Shown: positions 54,615 to 63,790 of the stretch, in pieces
Layout of the letters: each line of letters begins with the position of its first letter
Position numbering within the stretch: the stretch's first letter is position 1
Origin: Cognatundibacterium rivi
Lineage (GTDB): Bacteria; Pseudomonadota; Gammaproteobacteria; Burkholderiales; Burkholderiaceae_D
Direction of reading: 5' to 3'
DNA length: 64,000 nucleotides
NCBI RefSeq assembly: GCF_018139565.1
Contig: NZ_JAGSPK010000002.1
Span: forward strand, 124,001 to 188,000
Position numbers and translations under genes: made by a program
The notes under the pieces: generated by a model
What the model was told of the DNA's origin: nothing
Seen by the model: only the letters and a program-made list of their open reading frames with translations
Databases searched by the model: none

Positions 54615-56945
54615 TTATGGCCGTCTGCCCGATTTCGCTGGGCTGGCTTTCGGTTTTGCTGATTTGTAAGCCAATGGTGGGCGTGCAGTTGTTGATGGGG
54701 TCGCCCGAGGTGTGGTCGTGGCATTGCTACGCGCAACTGGCTTTTTGCCGTAGGTATTGATTTTGGGTGCAGCTACGCGTCGCCCGTTGGCTACACCGCT
54801 TTCATCGACAGTGACAGGGATTGCAGGCTGACGAGGCGGTATCAGATGACGCGGGCTGCTGCCAATCAGATCGCGCCGCCCCATGCGTACCAGGGCTTCG
54901 TGGATGATTTCCCAATTTTCCGGCGCATGATAGCGCAGGAGAGCTTTATGCAGTTTCCGGATTTTCCCTGAACGCGCTGTTTCCACGACTTCAGAATCTG
55001 CCGTGATTTTTTTGAGCGGATTTTTGCGGGTGTGATACATCGTTGTCGCCAGTGCCATCGGCGTTGGCATAAACGTCTGCACCTGATCAAGTTTGAAATC
55101 GTTTTTCTTGAGCCAGATCGCGAGATTTACCATGTCTTCATCGGTGGAGCCCGGATGTGCGGCAATGAAATAAGGAATCAGATATTGTTCCTTATTCGCT
55201 TCGCGCGAATATTTTTCAAACATCTGCTTGAATTCATCGTAGCTGCCGATGCCAGGCTTCATCATTTTCGATAAAGTATCCGCCTCAGTATGTTCAGGTG
55301 CGATTTTTAATAAACCGCCGACGTGATGCGTCACCAGTTCTTTCACATATTCCGGGGAACGTACAGCGAGGTCGTAGCGCAGCCCGGAACTGATCAGAAT
55401 TTTTTTCACGCCCGGTATCGCGCGTGCCTTGCGATAAATCGAGATTAATTTGCTGTGATCGGTACCGAGATTTGTACAAATGGACGGATAAACGCAAGAA
55501 AGCCGACGACAGGATTCTTCGATTTTTTTATCTTTGCAGGCAAGGCGATACATATTCGCAGTTGGGCCGCCCAGATCAGAGATGGTGCCGGTAAAGCCTT
55601 TAACTTTGTCGCGAATTTCTTCGATTTCACGAAGAATAGAAGGTTCTGAGCGGCTTTGTATGATGCGACCTTCGTGCTCGGTAATGGAGCAGAATGTGCA
55701 ACCGCCAAAACAGCCGCGCATGATGTTGATGGAAAATCGTATCATTTCCCAGGCTGGAATGCGGGCTTTACCATAGGACGGATGCGGCGCACGTGCATAG
55801 GCGCGATCGTAGACTCCGTCCATTTCATCCATTGCCAGCGGCAGCGGTGGCGGATTCAGCCATACATCGCGTTCACCATAGCCTTGTCGCAGCGCTTTGG
55901 CATTGCCAGGATTCGCTTCCAGATGAAATACGCGCGATGCATGCGCGTACATTATCGGATCATCCTTGACTTCATCGAACGATGGCAGGCGTATCACCGA
56001 TTTGTGCTGCTTGTTCTTCAGCATTAACTGACGTTCTTCACGGCTCATCATACGCACTGCCTGTTGCTTAACGACGTCCGTCTTCACTTCCGTTGCCACC
56101 GCAGTTTGTGCAAGATTGGCGTCCGTTGTGCTGTCACTTTCACCAGTAGCACATTTCGCGCCTTCTTGCGGTGTCATCGCATACGGGTCTGTGTGCGCAT
56201 CGATTTTGCCCGGTGTATCGACTTTAACGGAATTGATTTCCACCCATTCTTCATCTGGCAACCAGCCACGCGGCACCATAAATGCCGTTCCGCGCAAATC
56301 ACGAATTTCTTTAATCGGTTCACCTGCTGCCAATCTGTGCGTCAGGTCGATCAGTGCCCGTTCGGCGTTACCGAATAACAGTATGTCTGCCTTCGAGTCT
56401 GGCAAAACAGAGCGCCGCACTTTATCTGACCAGTAATCGTAATGCGCGATCCGGCGCAGACTGGCTTCAATACTGCCGATGACAACGTTGGCATCCGGAA
56501 AAGCTTCGCGGGCGCGCTGTGCATACACGACCAGCGCGCGGTCAGGGCGTTTGCTACGATCACCATCGGGTGTGTAGGCATCTTCAGAACGGATTTTTCT
56601 GTCGGCGGTATAGCGATTGACCATGGAATCCATATTGCCGGCGGTGACGCCGAAATACAGATTCGGCTTGCCAAGAGCGCGGAAAGCATCTGCAGAATGC
56701 CAGTCTGGCTGGCTGATGATGCCGACACGAAAACCCTGATGTTCGAGTACGCGACCGATCAGCGCCATACCGAAGCTTGGGTGGTCGATATAGGCGTCAC
56801 CGGTGACCAGAATGACGTCACAACTGTCCCAGCCAAGCGCATCCATTTCAGCGCGTGACATAGGAAGAAAAGGTGCAGCGTTATCACCACCGACTTCAGG
56901 GCGGAAACGTGGGCGTGAGAAGAGATTTTTAGGCAAAGGATTCAT
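54615..56945 (-). CDS. ygiQ: YgiQ-family radical SAM protein
   Basis: A 776-aa protein of the YgiQ/UPF0313 family. The N-terminal domain ([27 protein letters not shown], B12-binding-type fold) is followed by the radical SAM core with CFGGCTFC (CX3CX2C) in [19 protein letters not shown] and [12 protein letters not shown] 60-residue Pro/Ala/Lys/Thr-rich C-terminal tail follows, probably disordered. Function is unknown in the whole family. Confidence 0.9.
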   Translation of the reverse strand: MNPLPKNLFSRPRFRPEVGGDNAAPFLPMSRAEMDALGWDSCDVILVTGDAYIDHPSFGMALIGRVLEHQGFRVGIISQPDWHSADAFRALGKPNLYFGVTAGNMDSMVNRYTADRKIRSEDAYTPDGDRSKRPDRALVVYAQRAREAFPDANVVIGSIEASLRRIAHYDYWSDKVRRSVLPDSKADILLFGNAERALIDLTHRLAAGEPIKEIRDLRGTAFMVPRGWLPDEEWVEINSVKVDTPGKIDAHTDPYAMTPQEGAKCATGESDSTTDANLAQTAVATEVKTDVVKQQAVRMMSREERQLMLKNKQHKSVIRLPSFDEVKDDPIMYAHASRVFHLEANPGNAKALRQGYGERDVWLNPPPLPLAMDEMDGVYDRAYARAPHPSYGKARIPAWEMIRFSINIMRGCFGGCTFCSITEHEGRIIQSRSEPSILREIEEIRDKVKGFTGTISDLGGPTANMYRLACKDKKIEESCRRLSCVYPSICTNLGTDHSKLISIYRKARAIPGVKKILISSGLRYDLAVRSPEYVKELVTHHVGGLLKIAPEHTEADTLSKMMKPGIGSYDEFKQMFEKYSREANKEQYLIPYFIAAHPGSTDEDMVNLAIWLKKNDFKLDQVQTFMPTPMALATTMYHTRKNPLKKITADSEVVETARSGKIRKLHKALLRYHAPENWEIIHEALVRMGRRDLIGSSPRHLIPPRQPAIPVTVDESGVANGRRVAAPKINTYGKKPVARSNATTTPRATPSTTARPPLAYKSAKPKASPAKSGRRP

Positions 56946-57059
56946 GGGCGCGATTGTACCGGAAAGCCTGCAAGCTTGCCTGTAGAGCGCCGAATTTATG
57001 CTGAAGAATCAAACGCTTGCGTATTTTAAATGGCGCCTTAGGTAGGCTTTGGATTCGTT

Positions 57060-57572
57060 TCAGGTGCGTAAAAGTCGGTCTGTTTCGGTATTTTTGTGTC
57101 TTGGCACCCATTTCAATTGCAATTGGGGTAAAGACTGCATCAGTTCTTGCGCTTGATAGCGATAAGTGGATAGCAGCTTGGATGCCTTCGCCTCGCTGGC
57201 CAGAACATCGTTAATGACAACCTGGCTGTCGCCACGCAGCAGTATCGTTTGTGTTTCTGGTTGCGTCACATGTTGTGCCAGCAGCGTCAAGGCGGCGATC
57301 AGCGCCTGATATTCGGCGTCGCTGCTGTCGCCGTGGCCAATGTTGGCAGTGTGTTGTGTGACTTCGCCATCAGGACTATGCAGTATGCAGGCGATTTTGC
57401 AGTTGCCGGGATTCGGTTTCGCTGAACCGTCAAACCAAGCCAGCCAGTCGGCTTCGCGGGAATTTTTCAGAGCAGAAGATGGAAGCATAAAAGGGCGCTT
57501 GAATAGCGTTAAAAGGCAGCTCAATTGCCCATTATATTCTGCGATCAGCGCATGCTGACCAGATTGCGCCAT
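57060..57572 (-). CDS. RNase HI-like protein
   Basis: A 170-aa protein with an RNase H fold in its second part. The four acidic active-site residues are D48 (WFDGSAKPNPG), E87 (DAEYQALIAAL), D115 (LLRGDSQVVIND) and D165, with H159 (WVPRHKNTETDRLL), so the catalytic set is intact. The first 45 residues are not part of the RNase H domain and are unrecognised. A frame extends to 57644, but this would overlap the divergent reductase gene; ATG 57572 is preferred. It is closer to the RT-like/plant-type RNase H family than to RnhA. Confidence 0.82.
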   Translation of the reverse strand: MAQSGQHALIAEYNGQLSCLLTLFKRPFMLPSSALKNSREADWLAWFDGSAKPNPGNCKIACILHSPDGEVTQHTANIGHGDSSDAEYQALIAALTLLAQHVTQPETQTILLRGDSQVVINDVLASEAKASKLLSTYRYQAQELMQSLPQLQLKWVPRHKNTETDRLLRT

Positions 57573-57629
57573 TGCTGGCGTGTCGCTGTATGATCCTGCA
57601 TTATTAAAAATCAAAAGAAGCACCATACA

Positions 57630-58589
57630 ATGAAACCAGATCACCTCAGGATGCCGATTCCTTTTGTCGCTGCATCTGATTATGCACAGACCGATGCCTG
57701 GGTGCAGGCGTTACAGCAGGCGATGCCTGACGAACGCATCGTTGCGTTTGATCGACTATCCGACAATGAAAAGCAAAGTGTGACTGTCGCAATTGTGGCG
57801 AACCCCGATCCGGCGAATTTACAGCAACTGCCGGAGCTGAAATGGGTGCATAGCGTCTGGGCTGGCGTAGAAAGGCTGGTCGCCGATCTTGGTCAGAGCA
57901 AATTAAAGATCGTGCGTTTAGTCGATCCGCAGTTGGCAGAAACGATGGCAGAAGCAGTGCTCGCCTGGACTTTATATCTGCACAGGGATATGCCGGCTTA
58001 TGCGCAACAACAAAAAAACAGCCAGTGGCAGCCACGGGAATATATCCGGCCACAAGCAAAAACGATCAGCTTGCTTGGGCTGGGAGCGCTGGGCGAGGCG
58101 GCGGCGAAACGCTTGCTGGCAGCAGGTTTTCAGGTGTGCGGATGGAGCCGTAGTCAGAAAAATATCGCCGGGGTTGATTGTTTTTCAGGCGAATCAGGAT
58201 TGTCGGCGATGTTCGCCAGAACCAGTATTCTGGTTTGCCTGTTGCCACTGACACCGGACACCAAAGGCTTGTTGAATGCCGCGCGGATGGCGCAGTTACC
58301 TAAGGGGGCGTCACTAGTGAATTTTGCCCGAGGTGCGATTGTGCAGGATGCAGATTTGCAGGCGGCACTGGATTCTCGTCATCTGCAGCATGTGGTGTTG
58401 GATGTGTTTGAAGCAGAACCGTTACCCGCAGCAAGCTGGCATTGGCAGCACCCACAGGTCACAGTGTTACCGCATATCTCTGCCCCCACAGACAAGCAAA
58501 CCGCCTCGGCGATTGTGGCTGGCAATATTCGCCGTTATCGTGATGATGGCAGTTTGCCAGTATTAGTGGATGTGGCTAAGGGGTATTAA
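57630..58589 (+). CDS. ghrA: Glyoxylate/hydroxypyruvate reductase A-like dehydrogenase
   Basis: D-2-hydroxyacid dehydrogenase (319 aa). The substrate domain has VHSVWAGVERLV; the nucleotide domain has LLGLGALGEAAAKRLLAAG and the W-S-R motif of NADPH-preferring GhrA (CGWSRSQK). Catalytic Arg (NFARGAIV), Glu (FEAEPLP) and His (LPHISAPT) are in place. A second in-frame ATG lies at 57651. It reduces glyoxylate and hydroxypyruvate in E. coli. Confidence 0.9.
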   Translation: MKPDHLRMPIPFVAASDYAQTDAWVQALQQAMPDERIVAFDRLSDNEKQSVTVAIVANPDPANLQQLPELKWVHSVWAGVERLVADLGQSKLKIVRLVDPQLAETMAEAVLAWTLYLHRDMPAYAQQQKNSQWQPREYIRPQAKTISLLGLGALGEAAAKRLLAAGFQVCGWSRSQKNIAGVDCFSGESGLSAMFARTSILVCLLPLTPDTKGLLNAARMAQLPKGASLVNFARGAIVQDADLQAALDSRHLQHVVLDVFEAEPLPAASWHWQHPQVTVLPHISAPTDKQTASAIVAGNIRRYRDDGSLPVLVDVAKGY

Positions 58590-58831
58590 AAAGATTGGGG
58601 TGCAAGACTGGCGTACGCAAATTCTCGCTGCGTCACTCAGTGCAAATCGCCTGTGCAACCGCGATGCAACAAGATTGAAACAGCTTTGCGGGTTTCACGC
58701 ATGATTGTTGTGAAATGCATTGCGTAAAAATATTGAGATAATGTAAAGTCTTCCTCTTTGTTTTCCGCTGCTTGTTGTCATTGTTGGCGGTTGATTGATT
58801 TTCGTTTGCGTATTTTGTCTCCGAACCTAGC

Positions 58832-60223
58832 ATGAGTTACCTGTCGCCCGAATTTGCTGTTTGTTTTTTGTTGTTTCTATTGCTTTACTGGGCGCTGGCA
58901 CGTTGGAGTTCTGCACAAAAAGTTGCTTTGCTGCTCGCTTCCTACACCATATATGCATCGCTGGACTGGCGTTTCAGCGCTACACTGGCATGCTATACGG
59001 CATCGCTATTACTGTTGCTTGCTGCGGCAAAACGCTGGTCGCAGCACAGAAAAAAACTGACTGTTGTTGGTGTTGCCGCGTCGGTGATTAATCTGGCGGT
59101 TTTTAAATATTTTGATTTTTTTCGCGAGGGCTTTCAGCTCGCCGCCGGTGCGTTACAGTCAGATTGGGTGATTCCTGCACTGGATATTATTCTGCCAGTC
59201 GGCATTTCGTTTTATACGTTTCAAGCCATTGCCTATATCGTCGCTGTTGGTCGTAACGAACGCGACCCTGCCAGTCCGCTCGATAGCGCTTTGTATCTCG
59301 CATTTTTTCCGACTCTGATGGCGGGCCCTATCTGCCGCCCGGATACGCTGCTGGCGCAGATTGAACAAAAATCTGTACGTCAGATTCGGCAGCCTGATCG
59401 TATTTTCTGGTTATTACTTTCTGCATTGATTAAAAAAGTCTGGCTGGCAAGCTGGATCGCTTCAACCTGGGTCAATCCTTTGTTTGCGAATCCCGATGCG
59501 TACCAAGGCATAGAGCTGTTGTTAGGTATGTACGCGTTTGCGATTCAGATTTATTTTGACTTCAGTGGCTATTCCGATCTGGTCATTGCGATGGCGATGC
59601 TGCTCGGATACAAATTAAATCAGAATTTTAATTTACCGTATCTGGCGGTTAACCTGCGTGAATTCTGGCGGCGCTGGCATATCTCACTTTCTACCTGGAT
59701 ACGGGATTACGTCTATATCCCTATGGGTGGAAATCGCGGCGGCTGGTGGGCGACGCAACTGACTATTCTCACTTCTATGCTGATCAGCGGCATATGGCAT
59801 GGCGCTGCTATTAAATACCTGATCTGGGGGGCATTGCACGGGCTGGGCATGGTTGCGCAAAACGTGTTGGAAAAAATCACGGGGCGCAAAGCGGACGGCT
59901 TTCTCAGTGGTGTGATTACATTCCATTTTGTCTGCGTTGCCTGGATATTTTTCCGTGCCGATGGCTGGCAGGAAGCGCTGAATTATCTATCCGGCTTTAC
60001 TCGTCACGGCGGCGCGATTGAACTCAATGTGCTTGGCGGATGTGCTTTGTTATTGTTATTTTTCTGGGGGTCATATTACTTTGAGCAGGTGCGCGACTGC
60101 AGTCTGGGCTTATTAGAAAAAACACCTTTGATATTAAAACCTGTGCTACTTGCTTTTCTGGTGTTACTGATTAATTTGCTAGGACCATCAGGGGTGCCAG
60201 CGTTTTTATATTATTCCTATTAA
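58832..60223 (+). CDS. MBOAT-family O-acyltransferase, PatA/AlgI-like
   Basis: A 463-aa polytopic membrane protein. The N-terminus is hydrophobic; LPVGISFYTFQAIAYIV, FDFSGYSDLVIAMAMLLG, FWRRWHISLSTWIRDYVYIP and ISGIWHGAAIKYLIWGALHG with active-site H323 are the AlgI/PatA/DltB signatures. MBOAT proteins move acetyl groups across the inner membrane to a partner SGNH enzyme. Two SGNH-type genes follow directly, which fits peptidoglycan or other envelope glycan O-acetylation. Confidence 0.92.
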   Translation: MSYLSPEFAVCFLLFLLLYWALARWSSAQKVALLLASYTIYASLDWRFSATLACYTASLLLLLAAAKRWSQHRKKLTVVGVAASVINLAVFKYFDFFREGFQLAAGALQSDWVIPALDIILPVGISFYTFQAIAYIVAVGRNERDPASPLDSALYLAFFPTLMAGPICRPDTLLAQIEQKSVRQIRQPDRIFWLLLSALIKKVWLASWIASTWVNPLFANPDAYQGIELLLGMYAFAIQIYFDFSGYSDLVIAMAMLLGYKLNQNFNLPYLAVNLREFWRRWHISLSTWIRDYVYIPMGGNRGGWWATQLTILTSMLISGIWHGAAIKYLIWGALHGLGMVAQNVLEKITGRKADGFLSGVITFHFVCVAWIFFRADGWQEALNYLSGFTRHGGAIELNVLGGCALLLLFFWGSYYFEQVRDCSLGLLEKTPLILKPVLLAFLVLLINLLGPSGVPAFLYYSY

Positions 60224-60231
60224 GAGCTTGC

Positions 60232-61506
60232 ATGATGGCGAAGGTCAAAACAAGAGTAAAACCGAAAACCAGTACAGCGTTAAGCGCAACGAAAGCCGAT
60301 ACTGGTTCGATGCCGACATTGGCGGTCATCGCGCTCACGCTGGGTTTATTGTTCTGGTTGCGGCAAGATGCGCTGGATATTTACTGGCAGCAGACGCGGC
60401 ACGGAGAATTAGGGCTGACGCATTTGTCGGATGCTGAGTTATGGCACAGCGGAACGGACGTCTCCAAAGCAGTATCGCGGACTTTGAATCAGCAAATTGA
60501 GGCTTGGACAGAGACTCAGGAGCGCCTGATGCTTGCGACCAATGTCTTGTGGCTGGGTAAATCTGCGCTGGTACAAAAGGATGAGCCAGCACTGGCCGCC
60601 GCACAAAAAACACATACGACAAACGGCCTGTCATTGAAGGCGCACGCGGATGGGATTGGCGCCAGTGTATCGACGTCGCCCGTTGCCAGTAAAAAAGCGA
60701 ATAAAGAGAGTAGCAGTGACGCCGGGCAAAGTCAGAAAGAATCAGATAAGGTCGCCAGCGTAAGCGTTGATACGCAACCGCATACATCTGAAGCTGTGAC
60801 TGAAACGGAAGAAGCCCGGGCAGTGCCATTGACGCAGTTTGCGTCACTCAATGAAGACGGGCGTATCGTGCTCAGCCCCAGCGACAAAGTCTTGCTGGTC
60901 GGTGACTCCATGATGCAGGGCGTGGCGCCGCATGTCGCACGGGCACTGCAAAATGGGAATGTGAAGTCGCTGGATCTGAGTCGTCAGAGTACCGGGCTGA
61001 CTTATCCCGGTTATTTTGACTGGCCAACAACGATTAAGAACACGATCAGTAAAGAGCGTATTTCGGTGCTGGTGGTATTTCTTGGTGCGAACGATACCTG
61101 GGATATGGTGTTCGGCAACAAATATGAACGCTTCGGCAGCGAGAAATGGCAATCGACCTATGCGTCCAGAGTGGAAAGTATCGTCAGATATGCCCATGCG
61201 CAGCATATCCGCGTGATCTGGCTGGGCGCACCGAATATGGGGCGGGAAAATATCAATCGTGGTGTGAAGGTCTTGAATCAGTTGTTTTCTGCGGCGATCA
61301 AAGATAGCGCTTCGCGTTATTTATCGACCCGTGAACTATTGAGCGATAATGCCGAGACCTATCAGAAAGTGATTACGAGGGAGGACGGAAAAAGTGTGAC
61401 TGTCCGCAATGAAGACGGCATCCATTTCACCCGTGCCGGACAGAAAATTCTGAGCGATCTGATTTTACGTCAGTTTGCTTTACCAACAGTGAGTAAGCCT
61501 TTGTGA
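60232..61506 (+). CDS. DUF459-type SGNH protein, candidate PatB-like O-acetyltransferase
   Basis: A 424-aa protein with one N-terminal membrane anchor (VIALTLGLLFWLRQDA, about 27-43), a Ser/Lys-rich spacer and a periplasmic SGNH domain. Block I is LLVGDSMMQG with nucleophile S226; block II is SRQSTGL, block III is LGANDTWD and block V is D395-x-x-H398 (EDGIHFT). This family includes periplasmic acetyltransferase partners of MBOAT proteins. It starts eight bases after the MBOAT stop and overlaps the next gene by four bases. Confidence 0.85.
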   Translation: MMAKVKTRVKPKTSTALSATKADTGSMPTLAVIALTLGLLFWLRQDALDIYWQQTRHGELGLTHLSDAELWHSGTDVSKAVSRTLNQQIEAWTETQERLMLATNVLWLGKSALVQKDEPALAAAQKTHTTNGLSLKAHADGIGASVSTSPVASKKANKESSSDAGQSQKESDKVASVSVDTQPHTSEAVTETEEARAVPLTQFASLNEDGRIVLSPSDKVLLVGDSMMQGVAPHVARALQNGNVKSLDLSRQSTGLTYPGYFDWPTTIKNTISKERISVLVVFLGANDTWDMVFGNKYERFGSEKWQSTYASRVESIVRYAHAQHIRVIWLGAPNMGRENINRGVKVLNQLFSAAIKDSASRYLSTRELLSDNAETYQKVITREDGKSVTVRNEDGIHFTRAGQKILSDLILRQFALPTVSKPL

Positions 61507-62717
61507 TCCATCCTTTTTTGTTCGGGCGTCTGGCGTCTGCTCTGCTGACGTTCTGTCTTTTTTCATCCGCCGCAGAGGCGACTGTATTGCAGGATTATGG
61601 CGATCCGAATGCAGCGCGGCTCTGGCGTCAACTGGCGGCGCTCGAGCGTGGCGAGAGTAAGGATGTCATTCATATTCTGCAATTAGGTGACTCTCATACC
61701 GGTGGCGATTATTTTACCCAGGCGTATCGCGAGCGCATGCAGCAGCGTTTCGGCAATGCAGGCATAGGCTGGATTACTCCGGGTTATGTGAAAAACCAGC
61801 GTTCTGCCCAGGTATTGATGAAAATGGCGGGGCAGTGGAATACCCGTATCAGCCGTGCGAATCCGGAAAATTTTCCGCTTGGCGGTGTCGCCAGTATGCC
61901 GTCGTCAGGCGCTTACATGGAAATTGTACCGAAGCAGCCTTTGAACGGTGTTTACCGTGTCAGCATATGGTCGCGCAAAGTGTCTGATCAGGCTGCAGGC
62001 GGCTGGAAACTGGCTTTTCCCGATGGCGATATCCGCGATTTGGCACCGCCAGTGGGTAATGATTGGCAGGTCAGCTATGTGATCGGCAGTGGCGCGGAGC
62101 TGAATAGTTTGTTTCTGCGTTCCGAGGGTAATTCAACAGAGCTGGGCGGTATTGCGATTGATGCGATTGCGCCCGGTGTCAGTGTTGACGCGCTGGGCAT
62201 CGTCGGCGCGACACAACGGGTAATCAGCCGCTGGCAGCCAGAGGCGGTGCGCGATCAGTTGCGCTGGCGTCGTCCGCAGTTGCTGATTTTGTCGTATGGA
62301 ACCAACGAGGCGTTTGATAGCAAACCTGACTTTGATGCTTACCGATTGGATTTACAAACAACGATACGACAATTGCGCAGCGCGGCGCCTGAGGCGGCGA
62401 TTTTGTTGATAGGTGCGCCGAATTCAGCGAAAAAGACCGGGCCTGGCGAGAGTGCAGGGTGTCGCTACAAATTGCCGATGGCATTGCGCACCGTACAGAC
62501 CATACAGCGTGAAACGGCGGCTGCTGAAAAATTATTGTACTGGGATTGGGCTGCGGCGATGGGCGGTGATTGCGCGATACAACGCTATGCTGAAGCCAAC
62601 CCGCCATTGGCGCGACCAGATCTCGTGCACTTTACGGAAGATGGTTACGCGCGCAGCGGTAATGCTTTGTATGAAGCGCTGATGCAGAAATATCAGCAGC
62701 AGCGTGCTGCCAGATAA
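61503..62717 (+). CDS. Exported SGNH hydrolase, candidate O-acetylpeptidoglycan esterase (Ape1-like)
   Basis: A 404-aa SGNH esterase with a signal peptide (LASALLTFCLFSSAAEA). S64 in LQLGDSHTGGDY, the N-residue in YGTNEAFD, and D373-L-V-H376 form the catalytic set. Between blocks I and III, residues about 110-220 form a beta-rich insertion (YMEIVPKQPLNGVYRVSIWS), as with the carbohydrate-binding insertion of Neisseria Ape1. The GTG start overlaps the preceding TGA (GTGA), so translation is coupled. Together with the two upstream genes it resembles an add/remove pair for O-acetyl groups. Confidence 0.82.
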   Translation: MIHPFLFGRLASALLTFCLFSSAAEATVLQDYGDPNAARLWRQLAALERGESKDVIHILQLGDSHTGGDYFTQAYRERMQQRFGNAGIGWITPGYVKNQRSAQVLMKMAGQWNTRISRANPENFPLGGVASMPSSGAYMEIVPKQPLNGVYRVSIWSRKVSDQAAGGWKLAFPDGDIRDLAPPVGNDWQVSYVIGSGAELNSLFLRSEGNSTELGGIAIDAIAPGVSVDALGIVGATQRVISRWQPEAVRDQLRWRRPQLLILSYGTNEAFDSKPDFDAYRLDLQTTIRQLRSAAPEAAILLIGAPNSAKKTGPGESAGCRYKLPMALRTVQTIQRETAAAEKLLYWDWAAAMGGDCAIQRYAEANPPLARPDLVHFTEDGYARSGNALYEALMQKYQQQRAAR

Positions 62718-62772
62718 ATGCGCTGACTGCGGCCAGATGACTGTTTTCCAACCCCGTAAATGACTGAAAACA

Positions 62773-62846
62773 GGGGAGTATCTGCCAATTTTGCCTTAAT
62801 GTCCCAGTAAATAAAGGGGCTTGAAATATACTCCCCCCAGTATTTT
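62773..62846 (+). repeat. Dispersed palindrome-ended element, copy C
   Basis: GGGGAGTAT at 62773 and ATACTCCCC at 62828 are 55 bases apart, exactly as in copy A, and the alignment to copy A needs no gap. The right flank CCAGTATTTTTT is shared. It lies between the SGNH gene and a convergent small gene. Confidence 0.8.
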
Positions 62847-62877
62847 TTGCTTCTGGACGATGAAAATCCGGCTTGAT

Positions 62878-63096
62878 TCAGTCGCGCCATTGGCCGGTGG
62901 CGATTCTGTGTTTTGCTTCGCGGATGACTTCTTCATCCGCTTGCGGCTCGGTCTGACAGATCATATCCAGCTCCAGTACGCCGCCTTCTTCCCCGGTCAA
63001 TAAATTCCTGATCGTGGCATAGGGGGCGATGGCCGCGGTGTCCTGAATGTCATGCTCAAAGGTGATCTCGAAATTTCCGGTTTTAAACGTTCTCAA
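62878..63096 (-). CDS. Small conserved-looking protein, unknown
   Basis: A 72-aa protein without signal peptide or membrane segment (FKTGNFEITFEHD, LELDMICQTEPQADEEVI). The start is TTG at 63096, with AAGGA about eight bases upstream. It is followed, on the same strand, by nothing before the repeat; upstream lies another small gene 41 bp away. No family recognised. Confidence 0.6.
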   Translation of the reverse strand: MRTFKTGNFEITFEHDIQDTAAIAPYATIRNLLTGEEGGVLELDMICQTEPQADEEVIREAKHRIATGQWRD

Positions 63097-63137
63097 GATG
63101 GTTTCCTTTCAGGTGTTAAAGCCTGCCGGCCTTGTCT

Positions 63138-63392
63138 TCAGGATTGCTGAACCCAGCCGATTTCGATATCCGCGCTGTGCAGATAATAACCTTCGCTCTC
63201 TATACCCGCGATTGCTGCTGTGATATCCAGAGCGACAGGTTTGACCAGTCCCAATGTGTCGAAGCCGCGCTGTATCAACCGGACATCGGCATAGTCAGGA
63301 TCTTCCAGATTTAATAGCTTGATGTCGGTATTGGCAGCGACAGACAGGTGTTTTTTGGGCTGCGCGACACTCTGATAAATATCAATTTGCAT
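63138..63392 (-). CDS. Small protein, unknown (possible DUF6139-like)
   Basis: An 84-aa protein starting MQIDIYQSVAQPKKHLSVA. The frame continues to 63479, but ATG 63392 has GAGGGAAAT directly upstream. The M-x-x-D-I-Y opening reminds me of short Burkholderiales proteins of unknown function (DUF6139), but this is not verified. Probably co-transcribed with the 72-aa gene. Confidence 0.6.
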   Translation of the reverse strand: MQIDIYQSVAQPKKHLSVAANTDIKLLNLEDPDYADVRLIQRGFDTLGLVKPVALDITAAIAGIESEGYYLHSADIEIGWVQQS

Positions 63393-63790
63393 ATTTCCCT
63401 CAAAAAATGATGAATGACTGCTCCCATTCTGAAATAGCGCATCTGACCAGTGTTGATCCTTTTGCAGACATGAAATCATGCAATAAAATCCTCACTTCGG
63501 TAAATTAGCATCTTTGTCAGTGCTCTGTGAATTTTTATTGTCGTTGTTGATTTTTTCTCACACGTTTGCGGCGTCGACGTATGAAAGTCTGCTGAATCGC
63601 AGAGCCGTAATGTGGCGCGTGCTTCGGTTTCCTTATGCTAGATTTCTATTGGCCCCTATTCATTCTGATTTGTTGCGGCCTGAAGCAAATAGAGTAACGG
63701 TGTACGATTCGTCTGTGTGCCGCTATTTCTTTTAGTGACTTTGCTTGGTAGTTTCGGTTGCTAATGCCAGAACCGATTCGATATTCTCAG
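63393..63790. other. 398-bp region without a supported gene
   Basis: Probable promoter region for the divergent small genes and the lipoprotein gene. A 73-codon plus-strand frame (63514-63735) has no RBS and an ordinary composition; I do not call it. No repeat or RNA structure was noticed. Confidence 0.5.

Noticed and set aside
63514..63735. 73-codon frame with a hydrophobic start before the lipoprotein gene
   Set aside because: Signal-like N-terminus, but no RBS and no plausible mature protein; insufficient support.
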